Source: Pseudonocardia nematodicida (GTDB lineage Bacteria; Actinomycetota; Actinomycetes; Mycobacteriales; Pseudonocardiaceae). Taken from it: a stretch of 64,000 bases of DNA. The DNA lies in assembly GCF_040105385.1 (NCBI RefSeq), contig NZ_JBEDNQ010000002.1, forward strand, positions 310,001 to 374,000. The letters are read 5' to 3'. Position 1 is the stretch's first letter; each line of letters starts with the position of its first letter. Positions 57,437 through 64,000 of the stretch are shown one piece after another. The position numbers and the translations under genes are program-made. Below the pieces are notes generated by a model that saw only the letters and a list, made by a program, of their open reading frames with translations, searched no databases and was not told where the DNA came from.

Positions 57437-58729
57437 TCACTTCAGCACCGATCCCTTCGTCTCCGGCAGGGTCAGGATCGCCAGGAACGCCACGACCGCC
57501 CCGACGGCGACGTAGACGAAGAAGAAGATCGCCAGGTCCGCCTGCTGCAGGGTCTGGATCACCAGCGGCGCGGTCCCGCCGAACACCGCGACGGTCAGGT
57601 TGTACCAGGCGCCGATCCCCAGCCCCCGGACCGATGTCGGGAACAGCTCGCTCATGATCGCCGGCGCGATCGAGGTCATCATCGTGTACAGCCCCAGGCC
57701 GACCACGAACACCAGCAGCATGTTCCAGAACCCGGGTCCGATGAGGAACGACAGCGGGACGATCAGGATCGCCGTCGCGGCGGACCAGAACAGCAGCTGG
57801 GGACGCCGGCCGCGCCGGTCGGCGAGCGCACCCATCGGGTACTGCAGCAGCACGAACAGCGCCGTCGCGATCGACAGCGCGGCGAACACCTCGGTCGCGT
57901 CGGCGCCCCGCGAGGTGGTCGCGAACGGCGTCAGCGCGGAGAAGAAGGTGTAGTAGCAGAGCGTCGAGAGCAGCGTGAACCCGACGAGCTGACCGACCGC
58001 CCGCGGGTGCTCACGCAGCGTCAGCGCCAGCGGGTTCCTGATCTTCGCCGCCGCCTCCTTGTTCTCCTCGAACTGCTCGGTCTCGGCCATCTGCCGGCGC
58101 ATCCACATCCCGATCAGGCCGAGCACGCCGCCGATCAGGAACGGGACCCGCCAGCCCCAGGAGGCCAGCTGGTCGTCGGTCAGCGTGGCGGCGAGCACGA
58201 AGCCCATCAGCGAGGCGATCAGCACCGCGGTGCCGGTGGAGATGTAGAAGAACGACGAGTAGCGCCCCCGACGGTCCGGCGGCGCGATCTCCGCCAGGTA
58301 CGCCGACGCGTTCGACACCTCGCCACCCAGCGACATCCCCTGCGCGATCCGGGCCAGCAGCAACAGCACCGGGGCCAGCCAGCCGACCATCGCGAACGTC
58401 GGCAGCAGTCCGATCACGACGGAGCCACCGGCCATCATCAGGATGGTGACCAGCATGGCCGTCCGGCGCCCGCGCAGGTCGGCGAACCGGCCGAGCAGCA
58501 GACCGCCCAGTGGGCGGAAGAAGAACGCCAGGGCGTAGGTGGCCAGCGTCGAGATGAGCGCGAGCGCGGCGTTGTCCGGCGGGAAGATCTGGGTCGCGAA
58601 GTAGATCGAGAACGTCGCGTAGATGGTCCAGTCGTACCACTCGACGGCGTTGCCGATGGACGCCGCGACCAGCGTCCGCACCGGCAGCCGGTGACGTTCC
58701 GTCGCGGTCGTGGCCGGAGTGTCGGACAC
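57437..58729 (-). CDS. MHS-family MFS transporter
   Basis: A 430-residue transporter with 12 predicted transmembrane helices. LVAASIGNAVEWYDWTIYAT is the metabolite:H+ symporter (MHS) start motif, and GRFADLRGRRTAMLVTILMM, QGMSLGGEVSNASAYLAEIA and LADRRGRRPQLLFWSAATA carry the MFS loop signatures. Family substrates include 2-oxoglutarate, citrate, proline/betaine and shikimate. GTG 58729 gives VSDTPATTATERH and has GGGGGG upstream. It is convergent with kinase 2 (15 bp) and divergent from an epoxide-hydrolase-like gene. The exact substrate is unresolved. Confidence 0.88.
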   Translation of the reverse strand: MSDTPATTATERHRLPVRTLVAASIGNAVEWYDWTIYATFSIYFATQIFPPDNAALALISTLATYALAFFFRPLGGLLLGRFADLRGRRTAMLVTILMMAGGSVVIGLLPTFAMVGWLAPVLLLLARIAQGMSLGGEVSNASAYLAEIAPPDRRGRYSSFFYISTGTAVLIASLMGFVLAATLTDDQLASWGWRVPFLIGGVLGLIGMWMRRQMAETEQFEENKEAAAKIRNPLALTLREHPRAVGQLVGFTLLSTLCYYTFFSALTPFATTSRGADATEVFAALSIATALFVLLQYPMGALADRRGRRPQLLFWSAATAILIVPLSFLIGPGFWNMLLVFVVGLGLYTMMTSIAPAIMSELFPTSVRGLGIGAWYNLTVAVFGGTAPLVIQTLQQADLAIFFFVYVAVGAVVAFLAILTLPETKGSVLK

Positions 58730-58879
58730 GGTCCCCCCTGACGTGTCGGACGAACAGTGCGCGAAGCGTAACGACGAAGATTCCGTCGCGAAAGGCAACG
58801 TTGCGTGGTTCGCCGAGTCGCCGCCGGGCGACCGGGCTGGTAGGTCGTGGTGGATCCCTGACCCGTGAGGAGCACCGCG

Positions 58880-59764
58880 ATGCCACTGTCCGCCGCCGTC
58901 GACGACTTCCAGCTGGCCTACGACCGGCACGGCGACACCGGAGCTCCGCCGGTGGTGCTGCTGCACGGCTGGCCGGGTGACCGGACCGATATGGCGGCCG
59001 TCGCCGAGGAGCTGGCCGGGACGCACGACGTCGTCGTCCCCGACCTGCGCGGGTTCGGGCAGTCCGACTCCCACGACCGCGACCCCGTCGAGCACTACGG
59101 TGCTGCTGCCCAGGCGCGCTCGGTCGCCGGCCTGCTCGACGAGCTCGGCCTCACCGGAGTGGTGGCCGGGGGCTACGACGTCGGCAGCCGGGTCGCCCAG
59201 CGGCTCGCGGCCGACCGGCCCGAGCTGTTGCGCGCGCTCGTCGTGACCCCGCCCGCGCCGGGGGTGGGCCGGCGGATCCTCGGCGACGGGCCGATGCGCG
59301 AGTTCTGGTACCAGGCCTTCCACCAGCTGGAGCTGGCCGAGCAGCTGGTCGACGGGAACGCCGACGCCGTCCGGGCCTACCTGCGGCACTTCTGGTCGCA
59401 CTGGTCCGGCCCGGACTTCACCGTCGCCGACGACCGGCTCGACCACCTGACCGCGACCTACTCGCCGCCGGGGGCGTTCGTCGCCTCGGTCGGCTGGTAC
59501 CGGGCCGGCGGCGGCGTCGTCGCGCGCTCGCTGGCCGAGACCACACCGGACGCGACAGATCGGATCGGTGTCCCGACCACGTTCCTGTGGCCCGAGCACG
59601 ACCCGCTGTTCCCGCGCGAGTGGTCGGACCGGGTCGGCGAGTTCTTCGCCGACGTCACGGTCACCCCGGTCGACGGCGTCGGGCACTTCGTCCCGGTCGA
59701 GGCGCCGGTGGTGTTCTCCCGGGCCGTCGCCGCGGCCGCGGCCCGATCCGGGCGGCCGCGGTGA
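58880..59764 (+). CDS. Epoxide-hydrolase-like alpha/beta hydrolase
   Basis: A 294-residue alpha/beta hydrolase. VVLLHGWPGDRTDMAAVAEE has the HGWP oxyanion motif of epoxide hydrolases, and DLRGFGQSD follows. The nucleophile elbow GGYDVGS carries Asp100 instead of Ser, as in epoxide hydrolases and haloalkane dehalogenases, and His269 (GVGHFVPVEAP) completes the site. YQAFHQLELAEQLVDGN is the cap. ATG 58880 has GAGGAG upstream. The product of an epoxide or halide substrate cannot be specified. Confidence 0.87.
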   Translation: MPLSAAVDDFQLAYDRHGDTGAPPVVLLHGWPGDRTDMAAVAEELAGTHDVVVPDLRGFGQSDSHDRDPVEHYGAAAQARSVAGLLDELGLTGVVAGGYDVGSRVAQRLAADRPELLRALVVTPPAPGVGRRILGDGPMREFWYQAFHQLELAEQLVDGNADAVRAYLRHFWSHWSGPDFTVADDRLDHLTATYSPPGAFVASVGWYRAGGGVVARSLAETTPDATDRIGVPTTFLWPEHDPLFPREWSDRVGEFFADVTVTPVDGVGHFVPVEAPVVFSRAVAAAAARSGRPR

Positions 59765-59768
59765 GCAC

Positions 59769-59774
59769 TACCCT
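59769..59774 (+). promoter_or_regulatory. -10-like element for a leaderless start
   Basis: TACCCT lies 6 nt before the ATG at 59781, with no ribosome binding site between. Confidence 0.5.
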
Positions 59775-59780
59775 CGCCCC

Positions 59781-60800
59781 ATGGCCGTCACCACCAAGAT
59801 CGCCGACCTGACCGGCCCCGGGCACACCGACCGTTTCGGGATCGGCGGCACCGACCTCGGGATCGTCGCGACCGCTCCGGACGGGCGGCTGGTCGCCGTC
59901 TTCGGCGACACCTTCGACCGGGCCGGCGTCGGCGGTCCGGGCTGGCGCTCCCCGGTGGTGCTGTTCGCCGACCCGTCGGGCTTCCGGGACGGCCTGCGGT
60001 GGACCGGCTCCGGCGGCGACACCGCCGACTACGCGTGCCGGCTCGTCGCCAAGCCCACGACGAACTGGTTCGCGCTGCACAAGCGGATCACCACCATCCT
60101 GCCCGCCGACGTGATCACCATCGGCGACACGATGTACCTGCACGTCATGGCCAACAAGGGCCTCGGCAACGTGCTGTGGAGCGAGATCCTCGCCTCGACC
60201 GACCACGGCGTCACCTGGCAGCGCACCGGCTGCGAGTGGCCCGGGGACCACTGCCAGGGCCTGTTCCAGCAGCTCACCTGGTGCCTCGAGGACGACGGGT
60301 ACGTCTACGCCTACACCACCGGCTTCCAGCGCCGCGACGGCCTGCTGCTGCACCGGGTACCCGCCGACCGGATCACCGACGCGGAGGCGTGGGAGCCGTG
60401 GGGCTTCGCCGGCGAGCGCTGGGGCTGGGGCAACCCGCCGACGCTCACGGTGCCCGGCGCGTTCGGCGAGCTGAACCTGCGCAAGGTGCCGGGCCCGGAC
60501 GGGCGCGAGCACCGGCTGCTGACCTTCTTCGACGCCGGGAACTACCGGATCGACACGATGCTGCTCGAGGAGCCGAACGCCGACCTGCACCGGGCCCCGC
60601 GGACCACCCTGCTGCGCGGCTCCGGCTGGGACGACGAGGACCACAACACCGGCCGGGTCGCCCAGCTCTACGGCGGCTACGTCGTCCCCGGGTCCACTCT
60701 GGACGACCTGCACGTGGTGGTCAGCCAGTGGAACACCACGACGAACTGGCCGTACCGGTCGATGCAGTTCCGGGCCGATGCGACCGGTCTGCTGGGGTAA
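59781..60800 (+). CDS. DUF4185 beta-propeller-like protein
   Basis: A 339-residue protein. FGIGGTDLGIVATAPDGRLV followed by FGDTFDRAGVGGPGWRSPV, then YLHVMANKGLGNVLWSEILA and RVAQLYGGYVVPGSTLDDLH are DUF4185 blocks; the repeated four-stranded units suggest a five-bladed beta-propeller like glycoside hydrolases. No signal peptide is present here, unlike mycobacterial secreted members. Acidic residues in DLG and GD loops could be catalytic, but no activity is documented for this subgroup. Confidence 0.85.
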   Translation: MAVTTKIADLTGPGHTDRFGIGGTDLGIVATAPDGRLVAVFGDTFDRAGVGGPGWRSPVVLFADPSGFRDGLRWTGSGGDTADYACRLVAKPTTNWFALHKRITTILPADVITIGDTMYLHVMANKGLGNVLWSEILASTDHGVTWQRTGCEWPGDHCQGLFQQLTWCLEDDGYVYAYTTGFQRRDGLLLHRVPADRITDAEAWEPWGFAGERWGWGNPPTLTVPGAFGELNLRKVPGPDGREHRLLTFFDAGNYRIDTMLLEEPNADLHRAPRTTLLRGSGWDDEDHNTGRVAQLYGGYVVPGSTLDDLHVVVSQWNTTTNWPYRSMQFRADATGLLG

Positions 60801-60804
60801 GCGG

Positions 60805-61188
60805 TCAGTCCCCCGGAGGCAGCAGGCTCAGGTACCAGCGGCCGTTCTCCTCGGTGACCGAGAGCGTCGTGCGGTACGGGCCGGAGCGGATCTCGGCGGT
60901 CTCCGGGCCGGTCGGCGCGAGCTCCGGGACGCCGAGGGCGCGCAGCCGCTGCGCGTAGTCCTGGGAGAACTCCCGGTCCGGAGCGTCGAGCAGGAGGTCG
61001 TGGAAGCGGTTGCCGTCACCATCGCGAAGCGCCTCCGCGGCCCGGGTGCCGAGCGAGGCCGGGTCCTCCGCCCCACGGCCGGGCGCGAGCACGATGGCGA
61101 CGAACGTCCCGCCGATCCACACTGCGAGCACCGCGAACGCGAGCCCGGCGAACAGCGTGCGCTTGCGGACGCGGAACGGACCACCCAT
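60805..61188 (-). CDS. Single-pass membrane protein of unknown function
   Basis: A 127-residue protein with one transmembrane helix (about 12-33, LFAGLAFAVLAVWIGGTFVA) after a short basic cytoplasmic start. The outer part has FHDLLLDAPDREFSQDYAQR and ALGVPELAPTGPETAEIRSG, then the strand-rich end TTLSVTEENGRWYLSLLPPG, typical of a small DUF4878/NTF2-like extracytoplasmic domain. ATG 61188 yields MGGPFRVRKRT. It converges with DUF4185, the stops being 4 bp apart. Confidence 0.7.
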   Translation of the reverse strand: MGGPFRVRKRTLFAGLAFAVLAVWIGGTFVAIVLAPGRGAEDPASLGTRAAEALRDGDGNRFHDLLLDAPDREFSQDYAQRLRALGVPELAPTGPETAEIRSGPYRTTLSVTEENGRWYLSLLPPGD

Positions 61189-61219
61189 GTTCCCGAACTG
61201 TGCCACCCCCCGTCGGTCG

Positions 61220-61269
61220 CGCCGAGGGGTACACCAGGCTCTCGCGGCGACCTCGTGTACCCCTCGGCG
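61220..61269. repeat. Perfect inverted repeat (family C)
   Basis: CGCCGAGGGGTACAC (61220-61234) and GTGTACCCCTCGGCG (61255-61269) are exact inverses with a 20-nt loop. A degenerate copy of the GAGGGGTACAC half with a partner occurs at 36745-36808. Confidence 0.65.
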
Positions 61270-61281
61270 GCCGGAGGTGGC

Positions 61282-61312
61282 TTGACCCGGCCCTCGGGGC
61301 CGGGCCGAGCGT
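61282..61312 (+). promoter_or_regulatory. Intact MerR-type promoter before a broken MerR gene
   Basis: TTGACC (61282-61287) and GAGCGT (61307-61312) are separated by 19 bp, and the perfect dyad CCCGGCCC-TCG-GGGCCGGG (61286-61304) fills the spacer, the classical MerR arrangement. The ATG of the remnant follows at 61355 with GAGGAGG at 61342-61348. Confidence 0.6.
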
Positions 61313-61354
61313 GTGTCCCGCCGGGCGCCGTGCCCGGTGACGAGGAGGCGGCGG

Positions 61355-61580
61355 ATGCCTGACGTGCCGGCCGAGCTGACCACCGGCGGGTTCGCCCGGG
61401 CCACCGGTCTGACCCGCAAGGCACTGCGGCTCTATGACGAGCTCGGGCTGCTGTGCCCGGCCCGGACCGACCCGGCGGATGGCCTGGTTGCGCCGGGTCG
61501 GTACGCCGCTGGCGGCCGGGCACCCGACAACGTCGCCGTCGCCGTCGCGGAACGTGCAGAGCGGCGCTCCGCGCTCGTGA
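61355..61580 (+). pseudogene. Truncated MerR-family regulator gene
   Basis: The first 42 codons encode ELTTGGFARATGLTRKALRL then YDELGLLCPARTDPADG, the start of a MerR helix-turn-helix. The expected wing (GYRYY-like) and next helix are missing. The DNA then continues, in a different frame from 61479, as MAWLRRVGTPLAA, which is the next conserved MerR block, before a stop at 61578-61580. An internal deletion with frameshift therefore removed the middle, and nothing resembling an effector domain follows. Promoter and ribosome binding site remain intact, so decay looks recent. A short HTH peptide could still be made. Confidence 0.7.
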
Positions 61581-61585
61581 GTACG

Positions 61586-62365
61586 TCAGCGCACCAGGAT
61601 GCCGACCTCCTCGCCGGTCAGGGCGCGGGTGAGGGTTCCGGGGGTCGTGCCGTCGATCACGCGGAACGAACGCACGTGCTTGGTGCACTGCAGGGTCGCC
61701 AGCGCCTGGCGGTCGACCGGCAGTGCGCGGGCCGGGTCGGCGGCGAGCAGTTCGGCGGCCGACAGCTCACCGGAGCCGGTGGCGGCGTCGCGGACGTAGG
61801 TCAGCGACGCCGCACCCCAGGCGTCGGCGAGCAGCAGCGCGCCGGTGTCCGTGCGGTGCGGCGGGAGCTTCCCCGCGGCGGGCGGGAACTCGTGCACGCC
61901 GAAGGGCGGGTAGCCGTTGGTGACGGCCGCGTTCGACGCGGCCAGGTGCACCGGCAACTGGTGGGCGACGGTGTCATGGCCCAGGTAGGCGACGCCCCGG
62001 TCGGCCAGCAGCGCGGCGACGAGGTGCCCGTTCTGCTCGGCCTCCCGGGCGGCGATCTCGGCGAGCGCACCGGTGGGCAGGCCCAGGTCGAGGCCGACCC
62101 CCAACGCGTGCCGGGCCCGGATCCCGGCACCCGTGCAGATCAGCAGCGGGTCGCCGTCCAGCGCGGCGCGGACCTCGTCGAGCACCGGGAGCAGCACGTC
62201 CCGGCCCTTGTCGATGATCGACCGTCCACCCAGGACGACCACGCGCAGGCTCGGCAGCATCCGGATGACCGGCTGCTGCTGGTCCACCGGCGCCACCCGC
62301 TCGCGGTCGAGCAGGGTCTGGCGGGCCAGCGCGGACTCGACGTCCTTGGAGTACGTGGCGCTCAT
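61586..62365 (-). CDS. mosA: Molybdenum storage protein alpha subunit-like
   Basis: A 259-residue amino-acid-kinase-fold protein. LARQTLLDRERVAPVDQQQP, LLICTGAGIRARHALGVGLD and LGLPTGALAEIAAREAEQNG then PPHRTDTGALLLADAWGAAS follow the MosA subunit of the Azotobacter molybdenum storage protein. The KxGG lysine typical of the nucleotide site is replaced (VVVLGGRS), and the DGxYTxxP loop is missing (TYVRDAATGSGELS instead). The alpha subunit may thus have lost ATP handling or use another mode. ATG 62365 overlaps the mosB stop (ATGA), so both subunits are co-translated. With mosB it would form a hexamer storing molybdate or tungstate clusters. Confidence 0.82.
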   Translation of the reverse strand: MSATYSKDVESALARQTLLDRERVAPVDQQQPVIRMLPSLRVVVLGGRSIIDKGRDVLLPVLDEVRAALDGDPLLICTGAGIRARHALGVGLDLGLPTGALAEIAAREAEQNGHLVAALLADRGVAYLGHDTVAHQLPVHLAASNAAVTNGYPPFGVHEFPPAAGKLPPHRTDTGALLLADAWGAASLTYVRDAATGSGELSAAELLAADPARALPVDRQALATLQCTKHVRSFRVIDGTTPGTLTRALTGEEVGILVR

Positions 62366-63189
62366 CGGGTCCCCTCCGCGGTGATGATCGTGCCGACGTG
62401 CTCGCCGGCCAGTGCACGGGTCAGGTTCCCGGGCTTGAGCCCGTTGACGATCTGGACGCTGCGCACGTGCCGGGCCCGTGCCATCAGCTCCAGCACCGGA
62501 CGCTCGACGACCAGGTCGGGCAGGTCCCGCTCGATCAGCTCCCCGACGGTGATCTCCGGGATCAGCGTCGCCGACGGGTCGGTCTTCGGGTTGGCGGTGT
62601 AGAGGCCGTCCTCGTCCTTGACGTAGATCATGTTCTGGCAGCCGTAGGTCTCGGCGACCAGGTAGCAACCCGCGTCGGTGCGGTACGGCGGGATGACGCC
62701 GGACTCCGGCAGCGGCTGCCACATCGCGTACGGCGGCATCCCGGCGAAGATGGCCGCCCGGACCTCGGCCAGGTACAGCGGCAGTGCCTCGAACCCGCCG
62801 CCGGAGACGACCGGGACGCCGTGGCGGGCCATCAGGTAGCCGAGCATCGTGGCGTTCTGCCCGGCGACGGCGTTGCCGAACGAGCTCAGCACGCCGGTGG
62901 GCAGGCCGAGCTCGGCGGCGAGGGCGTAGGCGTGCCGGGCCCGCGTGCCGCCGCCGGTGCCGATCAGCAGCCGGTACGTCTCGCGGGCCTCGAGCAGCTC
63001 CTCGACCAGCGGGAACACCGCCTCGCGACCCCGGTCGACGAAGCTCTGGCCGCCGACCTTCACCACCGAGACGTCGGGCAGCACGCGGAGGTCCGGCGCA
63101 CGGTCGGTGGCCGCGGCGAGCTCCGGATCGTCGAGCGAGCGGGTCAGCAGCAACGACTCGAGTTCGGCCGCGGAGGCGGCGTCGGGCAT
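62362..63189 (-). CDS. mosB: Molybdenum storage protein beta subunit
   Basis: A 275-residue amino-acid-kinase-fold protein. VSVVKVGGQSFVDRGREAVF, LLIGTGGGTRARHAYALAAE, AGMPPYAMW, PYRTDAGCYLVAETYGC and VKDEDGLYTANPKTDPSATL match A. vinelandii MosB closely, including the nucleotide-binding KVGG and DGLYTANPK motifs. The C-terminal VQIVNGLKPGNLTRALAGEH then VGTIITA is also shared. ATG 63189 has GAGGAG upstream. It is the first gene of the mosB-mosA operon. Molybdate would be polymerised on ATP hydrolysis inside the protein cage. The upstream dyad may control the operon. Confidence 0.87.
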   Translation of the reverse strand: MPDAASAAELESLLLTRSLDDPELAAATDRAPDLRVLPDVSVVKVGGQSFVDRGREAVFPLVEELLEARETYRLLIGTGGGTRARHAYALAAELGLPTGVLSSFGNAVAGQNATMLGYLMARHGVPVVSGGGFEALPLYLAEVRAAIFAGMPPYAMWQPLPESGVIPPYRTDAGCYLVAETYGCQNMIYVKDEDGLYTANPKTDPSATLIPEITVGELIERDLPDLVVERPVLELMARARHVRSVQIVNGLKPGNLTRALAGEHVGTIITAEGTR

Positions 63190-63525
63190 CGGGTCTCCTC
63201 GGTGTGCGGGGTCGCGACCACCCGGCTGCGGACCGGCGGTGGTCGGGTCGCTTCCGAACCTAGCGACCGTGCCGGTGCCCGCGCTCGGTTCCGACCCCCG
63301 CCACGGGCACGGGATTGCGGTACCGGGTCGGTCCGCGGCCCCGTACCCGCGTCGCGCCCGGGGTTGCCGCCCCGCATCCGCAGGGCGCGAGCGGCGTGGA
63401 GTGATCCGCACCACCGACGGCCGTACTCCCGCGCGGTGCCGCACGGGCTCTGTCCGCCCCGCACGTGCGGACCCTGCACGGCGCCGGGGTGCTGGGTCCG
63501 GAAGGGCTGGGGCAGCCGGCCGGGG
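63190..63525. other. Region between mosB and the ABC ATPase gene
   Basis: No gene is supported. It holds the dyad 63246-63268 near the mosB promoter and a hairpin GTCCGC...GCGGAC (63452-63472) that may end the ATPase transcript. No molybdenum-cofactor riboswitch could be recognised. Confidence 0.5.
63246..63268. promoter_or_regulatory. Dyad in the mosB promoter region
   Basis: GGTCGCT (63246-63252) and AGCGACC (63262-63268) are exact inverses around a 9-nt centre that includes, on the minus strand, TAGGTT as a possible -10. It lies 57 bp before the mosB ATG. A regulator of molybdate storage could bind here. Confidence 0.45.
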
Positions 63526-64000
63526 TCAGGAGGTCGGGCGGAGGTCGAAGGTGCCCTGGGCCGGGTCGAAGACCAGCTCGTCGGAGTCGAAGGCGGCACC
63601 GATCGCACCGGACGCGGACAGCGCGGCGGGGGTACCGGAGCAGCAGCCGCCGGCCCCGTCGAGCAGCCAGACCGCGTCGGCCAGCCGCAGGGCCAGCTCC
63701 AGGTCGTGGGTGGACAGCAGCACGCACAGGTCCTGCTCGCGGGCCAGCCGGCGCAGCAGCCCGAGCAGCGCCACCCGGGCGGCGACGTCGAGGAACGCAC
63801 TCGGCTCGTCGAGCAGCAGGAGCGACGGCTGCTGGGCCAGCGCCCGGGCGACCATCATCCGCTGCCGCTCGCCGTCGGAGAGCCGGCCGAGCGGGCGCCC
63901 GGCCAGCGGCCCCGCCCGGACCGCGCCGATGGCGTCGTCGACGGCGGTGTGGTCGCCCTCCCCGAGCACGCCGGCCGCGCCGGTGTGCGGCAACCGCCCC
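63526..64000 (-). CDS. ABC transporter ATP-binding protein, C-terminal part (FecE-like)
   Basis: The frame is open to the window edge; the last 158 or so residues are present. Signature LSDGERQRMMVARALAQ, Walker B LLLLDEPSAFLD, and the H-loop LSTHD are intact. The Gln/Tyr-type C-terminal extension (CSGTPAALSASGAIGAAFDS) is that of FecE/BtuD importers for metal chelates. Its position upstream of mosBA on the same strand suggests a MolC-like ATPase importing molybdate or tungstate for storage. The partner permease and binding protein would lie beyond the window. Confidence 0.8.
   Translation of the reverse strand, partial: GRLPHTGAAGVLGEGDHTAVDDAIGAVRAGPLAGRPLGRLSDGERQRMMVARALAQQPSLLLLDEPSAFLDVAARVALLGLLRRLAREQDLCVLLSTHDLELALRLADAVWLLDGAGGCCSGTPAALSASGAIGAAFDSDELVFDPAQGTFDLRPTS

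Noticed and set aside
61313..62602. Long plus-strand frame that begins with the MerR motif and runs antisense to mosA
   Set aside because: Only the first 42 codons are MerR-like; the rest is the antisense of mosA and is not a fusion protein.
63190..63525. Molybdenum-cofactor riboswitch upstream of mosB
   Set aside because: The expected conserved core could not be found in either orientation; only a short dyad and a hairpin are visible.
1..64000. tRNA, rRNA, CRISPR array, insertion sequence, prophage or replication origin
   Set aside because: No T-loop-like GGTTCGA blocks in clover-leaf context, no regularly spaced direct repeats, no transposase, integrase or DnaA-box cluster could be recognised by eye. 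A covariance-model scan would be needed to exclude small RNAs.

Overview
The window is very GC-rich chromosomal DNA (I estimate well over 70% G+C), with frequent GTG and some TTG starts. The gene families point to an actinomycete: mycothiol/maleylpyruvate-isomerase-type proteins, F420- or flavin-linked enzymes, an NDMA-dependent alcohol dehydrogenase, a DprE2-like cell-wall reductase, PknB-type Ser/Thr kinases, and a LysG/LysE pair. Pseudonocardiaceae, probably Pseudonocardia, is my best inference; no rRNA is present to test it. I found no tRNA, rRNA, CRISPR array, insertion sequence or prophage.

Layout. 1-3.9 kb: end of a flavin oxidoreductase and a class A penicillin-binding protein. 4-5.8 kb: lysine-export pair lysG/lysE. 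6-7.8 kb: secreted 5'-nucleotidase. 7.8-11 kb: MerR-AraC-VOC-MmcQ operon plus a hydrolase. 11.1-12 kb: a toxin-antitoxin-like pair. 12-15 kb: PPOX, pirin, GNAT, and an ArsR/SRPBCC pair. 15-21 kb: a ClpC-like ATPase lacking the N-domain, then a SNF2 helicase coupled to a SWIM-finger protein. 21-31 kb: small metabolic enzymes and regulators (DUF3817, TIGR03086, TIGR03854, DUF309, a membrane SGNH hydrolase, XRE, SDR, dipeptidase, NDMA-ADH, DprE2). 31-37 kb: cystathionine/cysteine synthase, pnuC, aroE, DUF2256/DUF3253, methyltransferases, Ser/Thr kinase 1.

37-44 kb looks like an uncharacterised acid-catabolism locus: an oligopeptide-type binding lipoprotein, a tandem-fused CaiB-type CoA transferase, a TIGR03084 protein, and a maleate-isomerase/ACT/GNAT-like fusion, with similar AT-rich dyads at two promoters. 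44-52 kb holds ilvD, a DEAD-box helicase, tex and a TetR gene. 52-60 kb holds a DUF4334 protein, a dimethylglycine-dehydrogenase-like flavoprotein, Ser/Thr kinase 2 with an MmpS-like sensor domain, an MHS-family transporter, an epoxide-hydrolase-like enzyme and a DUF4185 protein. The right end (61-64 kb) carries a decayed MerR gene that still has its promoter, molybdenum storage protein genes mosB-mosA, and the end of an ABC importer ATPase that may supply molybdate.

Three themes recur. (1) Many genes have a -10-like TAnnnT hexamer 6-8 nt before a GTG/ATG, implying leaderless mRNAs. (2) Intergenic regions hold several families of REP-like inverted repeats (5.8/46.5 kb; 33.6/44.6 kb; 36.7/61.2 kb; 23.9 kb). 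(3) Many regulator promoters show clear dyads, the most striking being a symmetric four-site array at 55.8 kb upstream of kinase 2.
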